Shown here: piece after piece, positions 35,394 to 44,758 of the stretch | Numbering within the stretch: the first letter of the stretch is position 1 | Layout: each line of letters begins with the position of its first letter | Source: Pelagibius litoralis | Lineage (GTDB): Bacteria > Pseudomonadota > Alphaproteobacteria > Kiloniellales > Kiloniellaceae | Reading direction: 5' to 3' | NCBI RefSeq assembly: GCF_011683915.1 | Contig: NZ_JAAQPH010000012.1 | Span: forward strand, 62,001 to 126,000 | Length of the DNA stretch: 64,000 nt | Translations under genes and position numbers: made by a program | The notes under the pieces: model-generated | The model's input: the letters and a program-made list of their open reading frames with translations, nothing else | Told to the model about the DNA's origin: nothing | The model's database searches: none

Positions 35394-36436
35394 GCGGCGA
35401 CTTCGGTGACGAGGTCGCGGATAGTGTCCAGCGCCCGTTCGACGTCGTTGCGGGTGATGTCCAGGTGGGTTACGGCGCGCAGGCGCGTGCCGGCGCCGCC
35501 CAGGATGACGCCGCGCTGGTCCAGGCGCTCGCAGAACGCTTCAGCCGTCATGCCGGTCCCGGCGATGTCGAAGAAAACGATGTTGGTTTCCACCGCGTCG
35601 GCATCGACGGTGATGCCCGGCAGATTGCGCAGGCCCTCGGCCAGCAGGCGGGCGTTGGCGTGGTCTTCCGCCAGGCGTTCGACGTTGTGTTGCAGCGCGT
35701 AGATTCCGGCGGCGGCGATGATGCCGGCTTGGCGCATGGCACCGCCGGTGCGCTGCTTCAGGCGCCAGGCTTCTTCGATGAAATCGGTGGGCCCGGCCAG
35801 TACGGCACCCACCGGGCAGCCCAGTCCCTTGCTGAGATCGACCCAGAGGCTGTCGAAGGGGGCGGCATAGGCCTTGGCGGGTGTAGCGGAGGCGACGACG
35901 GCATTCAGCAGCCTGGCGCCATCCATGTGATAGGCGAGGCCGTGCCGGGCTGCCAGGGCACCCAGGGCCTGAACGGCCTCCAGGGGCCAGACGGAGCCGC
36001 CGCCCTGGTTCGCCGTCTGCTCGATGGCGATCAGCCGCGTTACCGGATTGTAGCGGTCCTTGGAACGGATAGCCGCTTGGGCATCCTCGATGCTGAAGAT
36101 ACCTTTGTCACCCGCCAGGCCGTGAATCTGCGCGCCGGAAAAGGCGGCGGTGCCACCGCCTTCGAAGTTCAGGATGTGGGCGCTTTTATGGGCGATGATC
36201 TCGTCGCCCGGGCGGCAGTGGATGTGGATGGCGATCTGGTTGCACATGGTGCCCGAGGGCATGAAGACCGCCGCTTCCTTGCCCAGCAGTTCCGCGGTCA
36301 TCTCGCAGAGCCGGTTGACGCTGGGGTCTTCGCCGCGCTGCTCGTCTCCGACAGGCGCTTCGGCCATGGCCTGGCGCATGGGCGGCGAGGGCTGGGTCTG
36401 GGTATCGCTGTAGAGGTTGATCGGCGTTTCGCTCAT
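35390..36436 (-). CDS. ltaE: Low-specificity L-threonine aldolase
   Basis: A PLP enzyme cleaving threonine/allo-threonine to glycine and acetaldehyde. The 348-aa protein shows YSDTQTQPSP, AVFMPSGTMCNQIAI, HMDGARLLNA (Asp pairing with the PLP nitrogen) and SLWVDLSKGLGCPVGAVL with the Schiff-base lysine. Full length. Its stop overlaps the RNA methyltransferase stop in convergent orientation, and aroC ends 38 bp upstream on the same strand. Confidence 0.93.
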   Translation of the reverse strand: MSETPINLYSDTQTQPSPPMRQAMAEAPVGDEQRGEDPSVNRLCEMTAELLGKEAAVFMPSGTMCNQIAIHIHCRPGDEIIAHKSAHILNFEGGGTAAFSGAQIHGLAGDKGIFSIEDAQAAIRSKDRYNPVTRLIAIEQTANQGGGSVWPLEAVQALGALAARHGLAYHMDGARLLNAVVASATPAKAYAAPFDSLWVDLSKGLGCPVGAVLAGPTDFIEEAWRLKQRTGGAMRQAGIIAAAGIYALQHNVERLAEDHANARLLAEGLRNLPGITVDADAVETNIVFFDIAGTGMTAEAFCERLDQRGVILGGAGTRLRAVTHLDITRNDVERALDTIRDLVTEVAA

Positions 36437-36474
36437 CGGGCTGCCTCATAAGGTCCGGCGCGGCGAAGACCGGT

Positions 36475-37569
36475 CTAGTTTTCGATGTTGCCGCAGAGTG
36501 CGCGCTGGCGCAGCAGGTGATCGGCCAGCACGATCGCCATCATGGCTTCGCCGACCGGCACCGCGCGAATGCCGACGCAGGGATCATGACGCCCCTTGGT
36601 GACGATCTCGGTTTCCTGGCCATGGCGGTCCACGGTCTTGCGTGGCGTGAGGATGGAGGAGGTCGGCTTTACCGCGAAGCGCACCACCACGTCCTGGCCG
36701 CTTGAGATGCCGCCCAGCACGCCGCCGGCCTTGTTGGAGGTGAAAACGACCCGGTTGCCTTCCTTGCGCATCTCGTCGGCGTTTTCCTCGCCGCTCAGGG
36801 CGGCGGCTTCCAGGCCGGCGCCGATCTCCACTGCCTTGACCGCGTTGATCGACATCATCGCTTTGGCCAGATCGGCGTCGAGCTTGTCGTAGACCGGTTC
36901 GCCCAGGCCCGCCGGCACGCCGGCGGCGACCACCTCGATCACCGCGCCGATGGAGGAGCCGGCCTTGCGCAGGCCGTCGAGATAGCCTTCCCAATCCTTG
37001 GCGGCGACGGAGTCGGGACACCAGAAGGGGTTCTCCGTAGTCTCGGCCCAGTCCCAGTTCGCCCGATCGATCTTGTGCGGGCCCATCTGCACCAGGGCGC
37101 CGCGGATCGAAACCGGCAGCGGCAGCACATGGCCCAACACCTTGCGGGCAATGCCGCCGGCAGCGACCCGCATGGCGGTTTCGCGGGCCGAGGAGCGGCC
37201 GCCGCCACGGTAGTCGCGAATGCCGTACTTCTGCCAATAGGTATAGTCGGCATGGCCCGGCCGGAACTTGTCGGCGATGTCGCCGTAGTCCTTGGAGCGC
37301 TGATCCTGGTTCTCGATGAGCAGCGAGATCGGGGTGCCGGTGGTCATGCCCTCGAAGACGCCGGAGAGAATTTTCACCTGGTCCGGCTCGCGGCGCTGGG
37401 TGGTGAAACGCGACTGGCCGGGTTTGCGGGCGTCGAGCCAGCCCTGCAGGTCGGCGGCCTCCAGCGGGATGCGCGGCGGCACGCCGTCGACAACGCAGCC
37501 GATGGCCGGGCCGTGGCTTTCGCCCCAGGTGGTGAATCGAAAGGCTTCTCCGAAGCTGTTGCCCGCCAT
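36475..37569 (-). CDS. aroC: Chorismate synthase
   Basis: Last common step to aromatic amino acids, an FMNH2-dependent elimination of phosphate from EPSP. From ATG 37569 ([20 protein letters not shown]) it is 364 aa and complete: [29 protein letters not shown] and the C-terminal [17 protein letters not shown] are family signatures. A longer open frame runs through fabI in another frame and is ignored. It follows fabI by 8 bp, as in many alphaproteobacteria. Confidence 0.96.
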   Translation of the reverse strand: MAGNSFGEAFRFTTWGESHGPAIGCVVDGVPPRIPLEAADLQGWLDARKPGQSRFTTQRREPDQVKILSGVFEGMTTGTPISLLIENQDQRSKDYGDIADKFRPGHADYTYWQKYGIRDYRGGGRSSARETAMRVAAGGIARKVLGHVLPLPVSIRGALVQMGPHKIDRANWDWAETTENPFWCPDSVAAKDWEGYLDGLRKAGSSIGAVIEVVAAGVPAGLGEPVYDKLDADLAKAMMSINAVKAVEIGAGLEAAALSGEENADEMRKEGNRVVFTSNKAGGVLGGISSGQDVVVRFAVKPTSSILTPRKTVDRHGQETEIVTKGRHDPCVGIRAVPVGEAMMAIVLADHLLRQRALCGNIEN

Positions 37570-37577
37570 GGCGAGAC

Positions 37578-38417
37578 CTAAGACTGCGGCGTGAAGTTTT
37601 TCAGCATCTCGGCAACTGCCGGCGCCGCGTCGACCGCCATCATGCCGACCACGTGGTAGCCGGAATCGACATGATGAACCTCGCCGGTCACGCCGTTCGA
37701 GAGGTCGGACAAAAGATAGAGGCCGGAGCCGCCGACCTGTTCGATGCTGACATTCTGGCGCAGCGGCGAATTCAGTTCGTTCCACTTCAGGATATGGCGG
37801 AAGTCGCCGATGCCGGAGGCGGCGAGGGTCTTGATCGGGCCGGCGGAGATTGCGTTCACGCGGATCCCCTGGTCGCCGAGATCCGCCGCCAGATAGCGCA
37901 CGCTGGCCTCCAGCGCCGCCTTGGCGACGCCCATGACGTTGTAGTGCGGCATGACGCGCTCGGCACCATAGTAGGTCAGCGTCAGGATGCTGCCGCCGTC
38001 CTTCATCAGCGGAACGGCGCGCTGGCTGATCGCGGTCAGCGAGTAGCAGGAGATGTCCAGGCTGCGCACGAAGTTGTCGCGGCTGGTCGCAAGGTATTTG
38101 CCCTTCAGCTCTTCCTTGTCGGCATAGGCGATGGCATGGACGAGAAAGTCCAGCTTGCCCCACTTCTGCTCGACTTCCTGGAAGACCTGATCGATCGAGG
38201 CGTCATCGGTAACGTCGCAAGGCACGACGATGTCCGAGCCGACCGATTGCGCCAGCGGGCGGACCCGCTTTTCCAGGGCCTCGCCCTGATAGGTAAAGGC
38301 CAGTTGGGCGCCCTGATCATAGGCTGCCTTGGCGATGCCCCAGGCGATGGACCGGTCATTGGCTACACCCATGACAAGACCACGCTTGCCGGCCATCAGC
38401 GGTTGGGGCTCGGTCAT
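37578..38417 (-). CDS. fabI: Enoyl-[acyl-carrier-protein] reductase (NADH), FabI
   Basis: Reduces trans-2-enoyl-ACP in fatty acid elongation and is the target of triclosan-type inhibitors. The 279-aa SDR-fold protein has [20 protein letters not shown] (cofactor loop) and the FabI-specific Tyr-x6-Lys site within [20 protein letters not shown]. Full length, ATG 38417. It leads the fabI-aroC pair. Confidence 0.96.
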   Translation of the reverse strand: MTEPQPLMAGKRGLVMGVANDRSIAWGIAKAAYDQGAQLAFTYQGEALEKRVRPLAQSVGSDIVVPCDVTDDASIDQVFQEVEQKWGKLDFLVHAIAYADKEELKGKYLATSRDNFVRSLDISCYSLTAISQRAVPLMKDGGSILTLTYYGAERVMPHYNVMGVAKAALEASVRYLAADLGDQGIRVNAISAGPIKTLAASGIGDFRHILKWNELNSPLRQNVSIEQVGGSGLYLLSDLSNGVTGEVHHVDSGYHVVGMMAVDAAPAVAEMLKNFTPQS

Positions 38418-38589
38418 TCCAATTCCTCAATGTCGGTCAGGTTATTAAAGACTTTGCAAGAATGAGCGGCATCCTACACCAAAGGTCTGCCGGGTCAACG
38501 ACGTGACCGCGCATTATTCCCACATTTCTGCCGATTTCTGATGTAAAATGGCGCCTATCAGATGCTTGCCGCAGCAGCAGGAGCCAGTC

Positions 38590-39858
38590 ATGAAAACCCC
38601 TGATTTTCCGGGATTCTTTCGCAATCTGGCCCGTTTTGCCGCCTATTGCGGCCAGCGCTTCGCCAGCGACCAGTGTCTGCGCATCGCAACCCAGCTCAGC
38701 TATGCCTCTCTACTGGCGGTCGTGCCGGTGCTGGCGATCTGTTTCGGGTTGCTTTCCGCCTTCCCGGGGTTCGAGCATCTGCGCCAGGATGCACAGGTTT
38801 TTCTCTTTGAGAATCTGGTGCCCAACGCGGGGGTGGAGGTCAGCGACCAGCTCGCCACCTTCGTCGACAATGCCCGCAGCATGACCGGCCTTGGTTCGGT
38901 TGCCCTGGCGGCAACGGCATTGTTCCTGCTGTCCACGATCAACGGCGCCTTCAACACCATCTGGCGGGTGACCGAGCCGCGCCCGCTGATGGTCCGCATC
39001 ATGGCTTACTGGATGGTTCTGACCATCGGCCCGATTTTCTTCGGTATTTCCCTGTCGCTGTCCAGCTACGGCTTTGCAACGACGTTGATGGCGGAAGGCG
39101 ATCGGGCATTCGGTCTGACCCGGCTGCTGCCTTTTGTTCTGACGGCAAGCGCCTTTACGGTGATCTACGCGGTGGTGCCCGCACGCAATGTCGCGGTGCG
39201 CCATGCCGTGATCGGCGGCGTCGTGGCGGCGCTCCTGTCGGAGCTGCTGAAGGCCGGATTCGCCGCCTACCTGAAGCAGTTCCCGTCCTACGAAGTGATT
39301 TACGGGGCCATGGCCTCGATCCCGATTTTCCTGATCTGGATGTATCTCTCCTGGGCGGTCGTGTTGTTCGGCGCCGAAATCGCCGCTGCCGCGCCGGAGT
39401 GGCGGCTGGTCGACCGGCTGCGGGGCGCGCGGCATGGCTCCGGTCCCCGCCTGGCCCTGGCGCTGGCCTTGCTGCATCGCCTGCGCTCGGCGGCGCGGGC
39501 CGGCACGGTGCTGAAGGAATCGGCTCTGACCCGGGGGCTTCCGGCCGGCCTGGACGAGCTGTCGGTGGTAATGCTGGCCTTGCGCAAGCATGGTTTCGTC
39601 AGCCGCGCCAACGGCCGCTGGATCCTGTCGCGGGACCTGACGGCGGCCAATCTTGAGGAACTGCTGCGCGCCCTTGAGCTGAACCTGGACCCGGGCGAAG
39701 GCTGGCCCGACGGCGTCGAGAGCATCGTCCTTGTGGCCGGGCAGATGGCCGCGGAGGTTCGCGGGAAGAGTCTGGCCGTTCTGCTCGACGAGGCGGCCGA
39801 CATCGAAACGCCTGACGGCGTTGCGCGGCTGCACCCACTGCCGAGGGACGAAGGTTAG
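38590..39858 (+). CDS. YihY/virulence factor BrkB family inner-membrane protein
   Basis: A 422-aa protein with six predicted helices in residues 1-280: LSYASLLAVVPVLAICFGLL, the TINGAFNTIWRV motif and FLIWMYLSWAVVLFGAEIAA are characteristic. The C-terminal 140 residues are cytoplasmic and contain a winged-helix-like region (SALTRGLPAGLDELSVVMLAL and KHGFVSRANGRWILSRDLT). The function of this family is not established; transport or envelope roles have been suggested. It ends three bases before the first 141-bp repeat. Confidence 0.9.
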   Translation: MKTPDFPGFFRNLARFAAYCGQRFASDQCLRIATQLSYASLLAVVPVLAICFGLLSAFPGFEHLRQDAQVFLFENLVPNAGVEVSDQLATFVDNARSMTGLGSVALAATALFLLSTINGAFNTIWRVTEPRPLMVRIMAYWMVLTIGPIFFGISLSLSSYGFATTLMAEGDRAFGLTRLLPFVLTASAFTVIYAVVPARNVAVRHAVIGGVVAALLSELLKAGFAAYLKQFPSYEVIYGAMASIPIFLIWMYLSWAVVLFGAEIAAAAPEWRLVDRLRGARHGSGPRLALALALLHRLRSAARAGTVLKESALTRGLPAGLDELSVVMLALRKHGFVSRANGRWILSRDLTAANLEELLRALELNLDPGEGWPDGVESIVLVAGQMAAEVRGKSLAVLLDEAADIETPDGVARLHPLPRDEG

Positions 39859-39861
39859 CGC

Positions 39862-40002
39862 CTAGATCGGATCATGTTTTGACGGAGCCACTTCGTGGTT
39901 GCGCCAAAACATGTGAATCCGATCGCCATCAAACAGTTAGAGCAGATTCACCCGGTCGATGGATCGCCTCCAGCGATTCCATCCGACCGGGATCTGCTCT
40001 AG
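39862..40002. repeat. 141-bp palindromic intergenic repeat, copy 1
   Basis: Starts and ends with CTAG. It has two hairpin modules. Module A: GATCGGAT-ATGTTTTG arms against CAAAACAT-AATCCGATC with an inner CCAC-TTC-GTGG hairpin. Module B: AGAGCAG and CCCGGTCGATGGA against TCCATCCGACCGGG and CTGCTCT with inner TCGC/GCGA. It lies between convergent yihY and cbpM; the final CTAG supplies the cbpM stop. A full-length partner of exactly the same length is at 46306-46446. It resembles RIME/REP-type intergenic elements in concept. Confidence 0.9.
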
Positions 40003-40346
40003 TCTTCGTCGCCGTCTTCATCGGCATCGTCGTCGCGACTGCCCAGCTTCTCGCGGAGCTGGTCCTGAACCTCCTCCGGCAAACCGGAAATCGCCTCGTT
40101 AAGATCGGAAAGCGCGCGGCGCAGGCTGTAGATCTGATCGAGCAGGCGCAGTACCACCGGGATGGCGTCGTCGTTCACGCCCATATCGCTGCGCAGCTCG
40201 GCGATCAGCCGCACCCTGGCGACGTCGGCGTCGTCGAAAACAATGCTGTCTTGTTGGCGCGTCGGCAATACCCAGTTCTGATCGATCCAGCTGTGCAACT
40301 CGCTGGCACCGATATCCAATTCCGCCAAGACATCTTCGAAGTCCAC
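39999..40346 (-). CDS. cbpM: Chaperone modulator CbpM
   Basis: A 115-aa MerR-like helical protein. ELHSWIDQNWVLPTRQQ and DDADVARVRLIAELRSDMGVNDDAIPVVLRLLDQI match the CbpM layout; the tail is very acidic (DDDADEDGDED). CbpM binds the J domain of CbpA and restrains it. It begins with GTG 40346, 46 bp after cbpA on the same strand. Its stop codon lies within the terminal CTAG of the 141-bp repeat. Confidence 0.88.
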   Translation of the reverse strand: MDFEDVLAELDIGASELHSWIDQNWVLPTRQQDSIVFDDADVARVRLIAELRSDMGVNDDAIPVVLRLLDQIYSLRRALSDLNEAISGLPEEVQDQLREKLGSRDDDADEDGDED

Positions 40347-40392
40347 TGCTCACGTCCTTGCACTGCTGTGGTTGCGCGTGCGGTAAATCGGT

Positions 40393-41301
40393 TCAGCTCA
40401 TTCCCGACTTGCGCCGCGGGTCATAGTCATGGGACTGGCTCCAGTTCTCCACGAAGTCGCGCAGCTCCTGGTCCGGCCGGTCCGGCAGCATCACCCGCAG
40501 CTTTATGTATTGATCGCCGATCTCGGCGCTTTCCTTGACCTCTATCCCCTTGCCTTTCAGGCGCAGGGTGGTGCCGGAATTCGATCCCGCCGGAATCTTC
40601 ATCGACACATTGCCGTGGACCGTGGGCACGGTGATGGTGGCGCCCAGCAGCGCTTCCTGCAGGGTGACCGGCAGCTCCAGGTGAACGTTGTTGCCCTTAC
40701 GCTCAAAGAAGGGGTGGGGCTGGATCTGTACCGCCACCAGGGCATCGCCTGCCGGTCCACCGCCGACACCGGGCATTCCCTGGCCCTTCAGCCGGAGGGA
40801 CTGGCCGTCTTCGGTGCCCGGGGGGATCCGGACATCCAGGGTTTTACCGTCGGACAGCTTGATGCGCTTCTTTGCGCCCTGGGCCGCCTCCAGGAAGGAA
40901 ATCGGTACCGTATAGGAGATATTGGCACCAGGGCGGCGCACCCGGCGGGTGCGGGCCCCGAACAGGTCGGCGAAGATATCGTCGGCGCTGACATCCTCGC
41001 CGAAGTCGAAAGGATTGTATTTGGCGCCGCGCTGGGTGCCGGCGTGATTGCGATAGAAGCCGCCCTTCCAGGATTTCTCCTGTCCGCTGGCATCGATCTC
41101 CCCCTGGTCGAAGCGCTTACGCTTCTCCGTATCGCCCAGGATGCTGTAGGCGTGGGAGATTTCCTTGAATTGCTGCTCGACGGCTTCGTTGCCGGGATTG
41201 ATGTCCGGATGCAGCTCCTTGGCGAGCTTCCGGTAGGCGCGCTTCACGTCCTCTTGCGAGGCGGAGCGGTCGATGTTCAGTAGCTTGTAAGGATCCTGCA
41301 T
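40393..41301 (-). CDS. cbpA: DnaJ-type co-chaperone CbpA (J domain, no zinc finger)
   Basis: A 302-aa co-chaperone stimulating DnaK. J domain at residues 1-70 with the HPD tripeptide (KELHPDINPG), a Gly/Phe-containing linker (about 80-110), then two C-terminal substrate-binding beta domains (ISFLEAAQGAKKRIKL; HLELPVTLQEALLGA). It lacks the CxxCxGxG zinc modules of true DnaJ. I use ATG 41301 (MQDPYKLLNI) rather than a TTG at 41313. Paired with cbpM downstream, as in other proteobacteria. Confidence 0.93.
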   Translation of the reverse strand: MQDPYKLLNIDRSASQEDVKRAYRKLAKELHPDINPGNEAVEQQFKEISHAYSILGDTEKRKRFDQGEIDASGQEKSWKGGFYRNHAGTQRGAKYNPFDFGEDVSADDIFADLFGARTRRVRRPGANISYTVPISFLEAAQGAKKRIKLSDGKTLDVRIPPGTEDGQSLRLKGQGMPGVGGGPAGDALVAVQIQPHPFFERKGNNVHLELPVTLQEALLGATITVPTVHGNVSMKIPAGSNSGTTLRLKGKGIEVKESAEIGDQYIKLRVMLPDRPDQELRDFVENWSQSHDYDPRRKSGMS

Positions 41302-41414
41302 AGGCTCAAACAACAGGAAGAGGAGGGCATCGGAGGGGCCATGCCGCCAGCATACCCCCTCTCAAACCCAGACCCAAGGGTCTCTGTCATACGGCTGGCG
41401 GTGACCGGCTGCCT

Positions 41415-41879
41415 TCAGCGGATTTCCCAGGCGCCGTCGGGCTGCCGGCAGGCGGTGCCGTAGGCTTCTTCCTGTTTGCCGCCGATGGTGACGGTCTGCT
41501 GGAACTCGCGGCAGTAGGCGCCGGTGGTGGAGGTCCCTTCGCGGGTCGGTGTTACGGTACCGCTGTTCCCGGTGTTGGGGTTGCTCCAGGCGATTTCATC
41601 GCCAATCGGCGCCGTGGTCGCCTTGTCATAGGCTTGCTGCGCTTTCAGGCGGTCGACATCGTCCATCGTGCGGCCGATCTCACTGCCCACAAAAGCGCCC
41701 AACAGGGCGCCGGCGGCGGTTGCGGCCAGTTGTCCCGAGCCGCTGCCGAACTGGGCCCCGAAGAGCCCGCCGGCGGCGCCGCCTGCGAGGGTGCCGATGG
41801 TTTGCTTGGTACCGACGTTTTCACAGGCAGCGGTTGTCAGGAGAATGGCCGCAGCGGCGATCACGACTTTCACTTTCAT
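41415..41879 (-). CDS. Glycine-zipper outer-membrane lipoprotein (17-kDa antigen-like)
   Basis: A 154-aa protein with a signal peptide and lipobox LTTAAC (Cys 19), followed by a glycine-zipper 2TM segment ([21 protein letters not shown], then [12 protein letters not shown]) and a C-terminal domain with [23 protein letters not shown], the pattern of rickettsial 17-kDa-antigen-like and RT0821-type surface proteins. Probably anchored in the outer membrane with an envelope-integrity role. A 14-bp triple repeat lies just upstream of its ATG. Confidence 0.88.
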   Translation of the reverse strand: MKVKVVIAAAAILLTTAACENVGTKQTIGTLAGGAAGGLFGAQFGSGSGQLAATAAGALLGAFVGSEIGRTMDDVDRLKAQQAYDKATTAPIGDEIAWSNPNTGNSGTVTPTREGTSTTGAYCREFQQTVTIGGKQEEAYGTACRQPDGAWEIR

Positions 41880-41890
41880 GGAAATACCCT

Positions 41891-41932
41891 CTCTCGAAGA
41901 CTGGCTCTAGAAGTCTGGCTCTCGAAGACTGG
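41891..41932. repeat. Three tandem 14-bp repeats in a lipoprotein gene leader
   Basis: CTCTCGAAGACTGG (41891-41904), CTCTAGAAGTCTGG (41905-41918) and CTCTCGAAGACTGG (41919-41932) follow without gaps, 12 bp upstream of the lipoprotein ATG (minus strand). Outer copies are identical; the middle one differs at two places, which makes it a better internal palindrome (AGAAGTCT/TCTAGA). Confidence 0.9.
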
Positions 41933-42114
41933 CCCTGGTCACTTGCGGTCCAGGGACGAAATTCATTGAATAGCGCTTCAGCGGTACTACGCGGCAAACG
42001 CCAAAAACATCCCCCGCAGGCTGAATTCGGCCGACGATGGGATTTCGAGCTTTTTCTAGGCTATATCGGCGCTATATGGTGCAAATAAGGCAATAATCAA
42101 ACAAAAAGGTCCAT

Positions 42115-42723
42115 ATGAGCGCACCGATCCAGATTCGGTCCGATGCCCCTGCCGATCCGCTCGAAATCTTCGAGGGCTGGCTGGCGGAGGCGGAGACATC
42201 AGAGCCCAACGATCCGACGGCCCTGTCGCTGTCAACCGTGGGGGACGACGGCATGCCGTCGTCGCGGATGGTTCTTTTGAAGGGTTACGATGCGCGCGGA
42301 TTCGTCTTCTACACCAACTATGAAAGCCGCAAGGGCCGGCAGCTGCTGGCTCACCCGAAGGCGGCTCTGCTGTTTCACTGGAAAAGCCTGCGCCGGCAGG
42401 TGCGCATCGAAGGCGCGGTCGAGCAGGTCAGCACCGAGGAAGCCGATGCCTACTTCGCGAGCCGGCCGAAAAAGAGCCAGATCGGTGCCTGGGCCAGCGA
42501 CCAGTCACGGCCTCTCCAGGGACGTTTCGATCTTGAGAAGCGGGTCGCCCTGTTCGGCGCCAAGTATGCCGTGGGCAAGGTGCCGCGCCCGCCCCACTGG
42601 TCGGGTTTCCGGGTGACGCCGCGGCTGATTGAGTTCTGGCAGGACGGTGCCTTCCGGCTGCATGACCGCCTGGTCTATTCCCGTTCGGGGGAGGGCTGGA
42701 CAACGGAACGGCTGTTTCCGTGA
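42115..42723 (+). CDS. pdxH: Pyridoxamine 5'-phosphate oxidase
   Basis: FMN enzyme converting pyridoxine/pyridoxamine phosphate to PLP. The 202-aa protein contains [19 protein letters not shown] and [20 protein letters not shown] (FMN site), [13 protein letters not shown], and the C-terminal [18 protein letters not shown] with the substrate-binding Arg/His. Divergent from the lipoprotein/cbpA side; the CDF gene overlaps its stop (GTGA). Confidence 0.96.
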   Translation: MSAPIQIRSDAPADPLEIFEGWLAEAETSEPNDPTALSLSTVGDDGMPSSRMVLLKGYDARGFVFYTNYESRKGRQLLAHPKAALLFHWKSLRRQVRIEGAVEQVSTEEADAYFASRPKKSQIGAWASDQSRPLQGRFDLEKRVALFGAKYAVGKVPRPPHWSGFRVTPRLIEFWQDGAFRLHDRLVYSRSGEGWTTERLFP

Positions 42724-43643
42724 GCAGCGCCGGCACAAAGCGCGCAGCGGGGCCGGAAGCGGCAAGACTGCTGCGGCTTGCCACCACGGCATCGGTGGCC
42801 ACCGCCTGTATCCTGATTGTCGTGAAACTGATCGCCTTTCTGTTGACCGATTCGGTGAGCGTTCTCTCGACGCTGGTCGATTCGTTGCTCGATGCCGCCG
42901 CTTCGATCATCAACCTGATCGCCGTGCGCCATGCCCTGGTACCGGCGGATCGCGAGCACCGCTTTGGCCATGGCAAGGCCGAGCCCCTTGCGGCTTTGGG
43001 CCAAGCCGCCTTCATTACGGGATCGGCGGTTTTCCTTATAATCGAGGCGAGCCAGCGTTTCGTCTCGCCGCGCAGCCTGATGAACGGCGATATCGGCATT
43101 GCCGTCATGGTCTTTTCGATCCTGGCGACCATGGCGCTGGTGATGCTGCAGCGTTATGTCATCAGACGCACCGGCTCCCTCGCGATCAAGGCCGACTCGC
43201 TGCACTACGTCGGTGACATCCTGGTCAATGCCGCCGTTATCGTGGCCCTGGTGCTCACCGCGCAGTTTGGATGGCGCTACATCGATCCGATCTTCGGCCT
43301 CGCCATTGCCGCTTACATCCTGTTCAATGCCTGGCAGATTTCCGCCGGGGCGATGGACATGCTGATGGACCGCGAACTGCCGGAGGACGAGCGTGCGCGG
43401 ATTCGCGAGATCGCCCTGGCTCATTCCTCGGTCAAGGGCCTGCACGACCTGCGCACCCGCGCCTCGGGCCAGCAGATCTTTATCCAGGGACATATCGAAA
43501 TGGACGGCGCTCTGAGCCTTTTGAAAGCCCACGCGATTGCCGACGAGGTTGAAGATGAGCTGCGCCAGGCTTTCCCGGGGGCGGAGGTTATCCTTCACCA
43601 GGACCCCTATGGCGTTGAGGAAGAGCGCGCGCGCTTCGCCTGA
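42720..43643 (+). CDS. Cation diffusion facilitator (FieF/CzcD-type metal exporter)
   Basis: A 307-aa inner-membrane Zn/Fe/Mn:H+ antiporter. Metal-site residues are visible in DSLLDAAAS (TM2), HRFGHGKAE (loop) and [10 protein letters not shown] (TM5), giving the FieF-like Asp/Asp-His/Asp arrangement. A cytoplasmic C-terminal domain (about 210-295) ends in HQDP. GTG 42720 overlaps the pdxH stop, so the two are translationally coupled. A rho-independent terminator follows at once. Confidence 0.92.
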   Translation: MSSAGTKRAAGPEAARLLRLATTASVATACILIVVKLIAFLLTDSVSVLSTLVDSLLDAAASIINLIAVRHALVPADREHRFGHGKAEPLAALGQAAFITGSAVFLIIEASQRFVSPRSLMNGDIGIAVMVFSILATMALVMLQRYVIRRTGSLAIKADSLHYVGDILVNAAVIVALVLTAQFGWRYIDPIFGLAIAAYILFNAWQISAGAMDMLMDRELPEDERARIREIALAHSSVKGLHDLRTRASGQQIFIQGHIEMDGALSLLKAHAIADEVEDELRQAFPGAEVILHQDPYGVEEERARFA

Positions 43644-43665
43644 AGCGCCGGGAACGGCGCTTTTA
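43644..43665 (+). terminator. Rho-independent terminator after pdxH-CDF
   Basis: AGCGCC (43644-43649), loop GGGAAC, GGCGCT (43656-43661), then TTTATC. It starts one base after the CDF stop codon and separates this pair from the USP gene. Confidence 0.8.
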
Positions 43666-43709
43666 TCTCTCTAATCGTTGTGGCCGGTTCACGGGGCTGC
43701 TTGCCCTGT

Positions 43710-43723
43710 TTGACCCAAGTCAA
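43710..43723 (+). promoter_or_regulatory. FNR/FixK-like box upstream of the USP gene
   Basis: TTGACCCAAGTCAA has perfect 5-bp inverted half-sites (TTGAC/GTCAA) with a 4-bp spacer, the FNR/FixK spacing, centred about 90 bp upstream of ATG 43806. USP genes are frequent members of FNR/FixK regulons. No FNR gene is in the window. Confidence 0.6.
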
Positions 43724-43805
43724 TGCTGCTGGGGCTCATTCCCCCTTCAATTGAACCCTGATGAGCCGAAACGGCGCTGGAACTGTTGGTGAAGGGAAAG
43801 AAGAG

Positions 43806-44669
43806 ATGAGCTGGGCAACCATTCTTGCCGTAACCGATGGAGGGACCGGAAGCGAGGCCGCCATGAAGACGGCGATCGAGCTTGGACAGCGGTTTGGTGC
43901 CAGGGTCGATTTTCTGCATGTTGAGAACGATGCGCGCGATCTGGTGCCCTATGTCGGCGAAGGCATGTCGGCCACGGCGATGGAGCAGATCATGGCTTCC
44001 GTCGATTCCCGCAACGCAGCGCGCCGGGAGGTGGTCGACAAAACCTATAAGCGCCACTGCAGCGGCGCCGGTCTGCCGGAGGTCGATCCCGGACTGCCAC
44101 CAAAGCAAGGGGAATTTCGCGTCTGCATGAACCGCCTCACCGGCCGGGAGGCCGAGCAGGTAGAGCGTTTCGGCCGCTTGAGCGATGTGATCGTGCTGCC
44201 TTATCCCGGCGCCGCCGACGGGGACGGGGAAGCGACGCTGGATGCCGCCCTTTTCGGCAGCGGCCGCCCGGTTCTTCTTGCGCCTGCGGACGCGGGCCCG
44301 GGTCTCGGCAAGACGATCGCGGTGGCTTGGGATGGTTCCAAGGAAGGTGCCTGCGCCGTCACCGCCGCCTTGCCGCTGCTGGCGAAGGCTGAGAAAGTCG
44401 TGGCGATCACGGCCCGGGAAGGTGACGAGGCGGACCCGAGCGCGCTGGCGCGCTATCTGGCCGGCCACGGTATAGAGGCAAAAACCTGGGCCTACACCCC
44501 GGGGTCGGAGAGCATCGCCGACGGCCTTTTGGAACAAGCCGACCATGCCAATGCGGACATGCTGGTGATGGGCGCCTACGGTCACAGCCGGCTGCGCGAA
44601 CGTATTCTCGGCGGTGCCACTCAGGGCGTTCTCGAACGCTCCAAGATCCCCGTCCTGATGATGCACTGA
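43806..44669 (+). CDS. Universal stress protein, tandem UspA domains
   Basis: A 287-aa protein with two Usp folds. The first (1-140) is divergent and carries no full ATP motif; the second (about 165-287) ends with GAYGHSRLRERILGGATQGVL, the GxxG-x9-GG(A/S/T) nucleotide-binding pattern, and SKIPVLMMH. I chose ATG 43806 (AAGGGA 8-10 nt upstream) over an earlier start at 43761. The FNR/FixK-like palindrome upstream and two small genes downstream suggest an oxygen-responsive unit. Confidence 0.9.
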   Translation: MSWATILAVTDGGTGSEAAMKTAIELGQRFGARVDFLHVENDARDLVPYVGEGMSATAMEQIMASVDSRNAARREVVDKTYKRHCSGAGLPEVDPGLPPKQGEFRVCMNRLTGREAEQVERFGRLSDVIVLPYPGAADGDGEATLDAALFGSGRPVLLAPADAGPGLGKTIAVAWDGSKEGACAVTAALPLLAKAEKVVAITAREGDEADPSALARYLAGHGIEAKTWAYTPGSESIADGLLEQADHANADMLVMGAYGHSRLRERILGGATQGVLERSKIPVLMMH

Positions 44670-44758
44670 AGGCGGTATCTCCTCGATTGCGACCTTCGTC
44701 GGGGAATCCGGGGGATCGATCCTTCGAGAAGGTTGCTCATATCCAGGGGAGGAACCGG

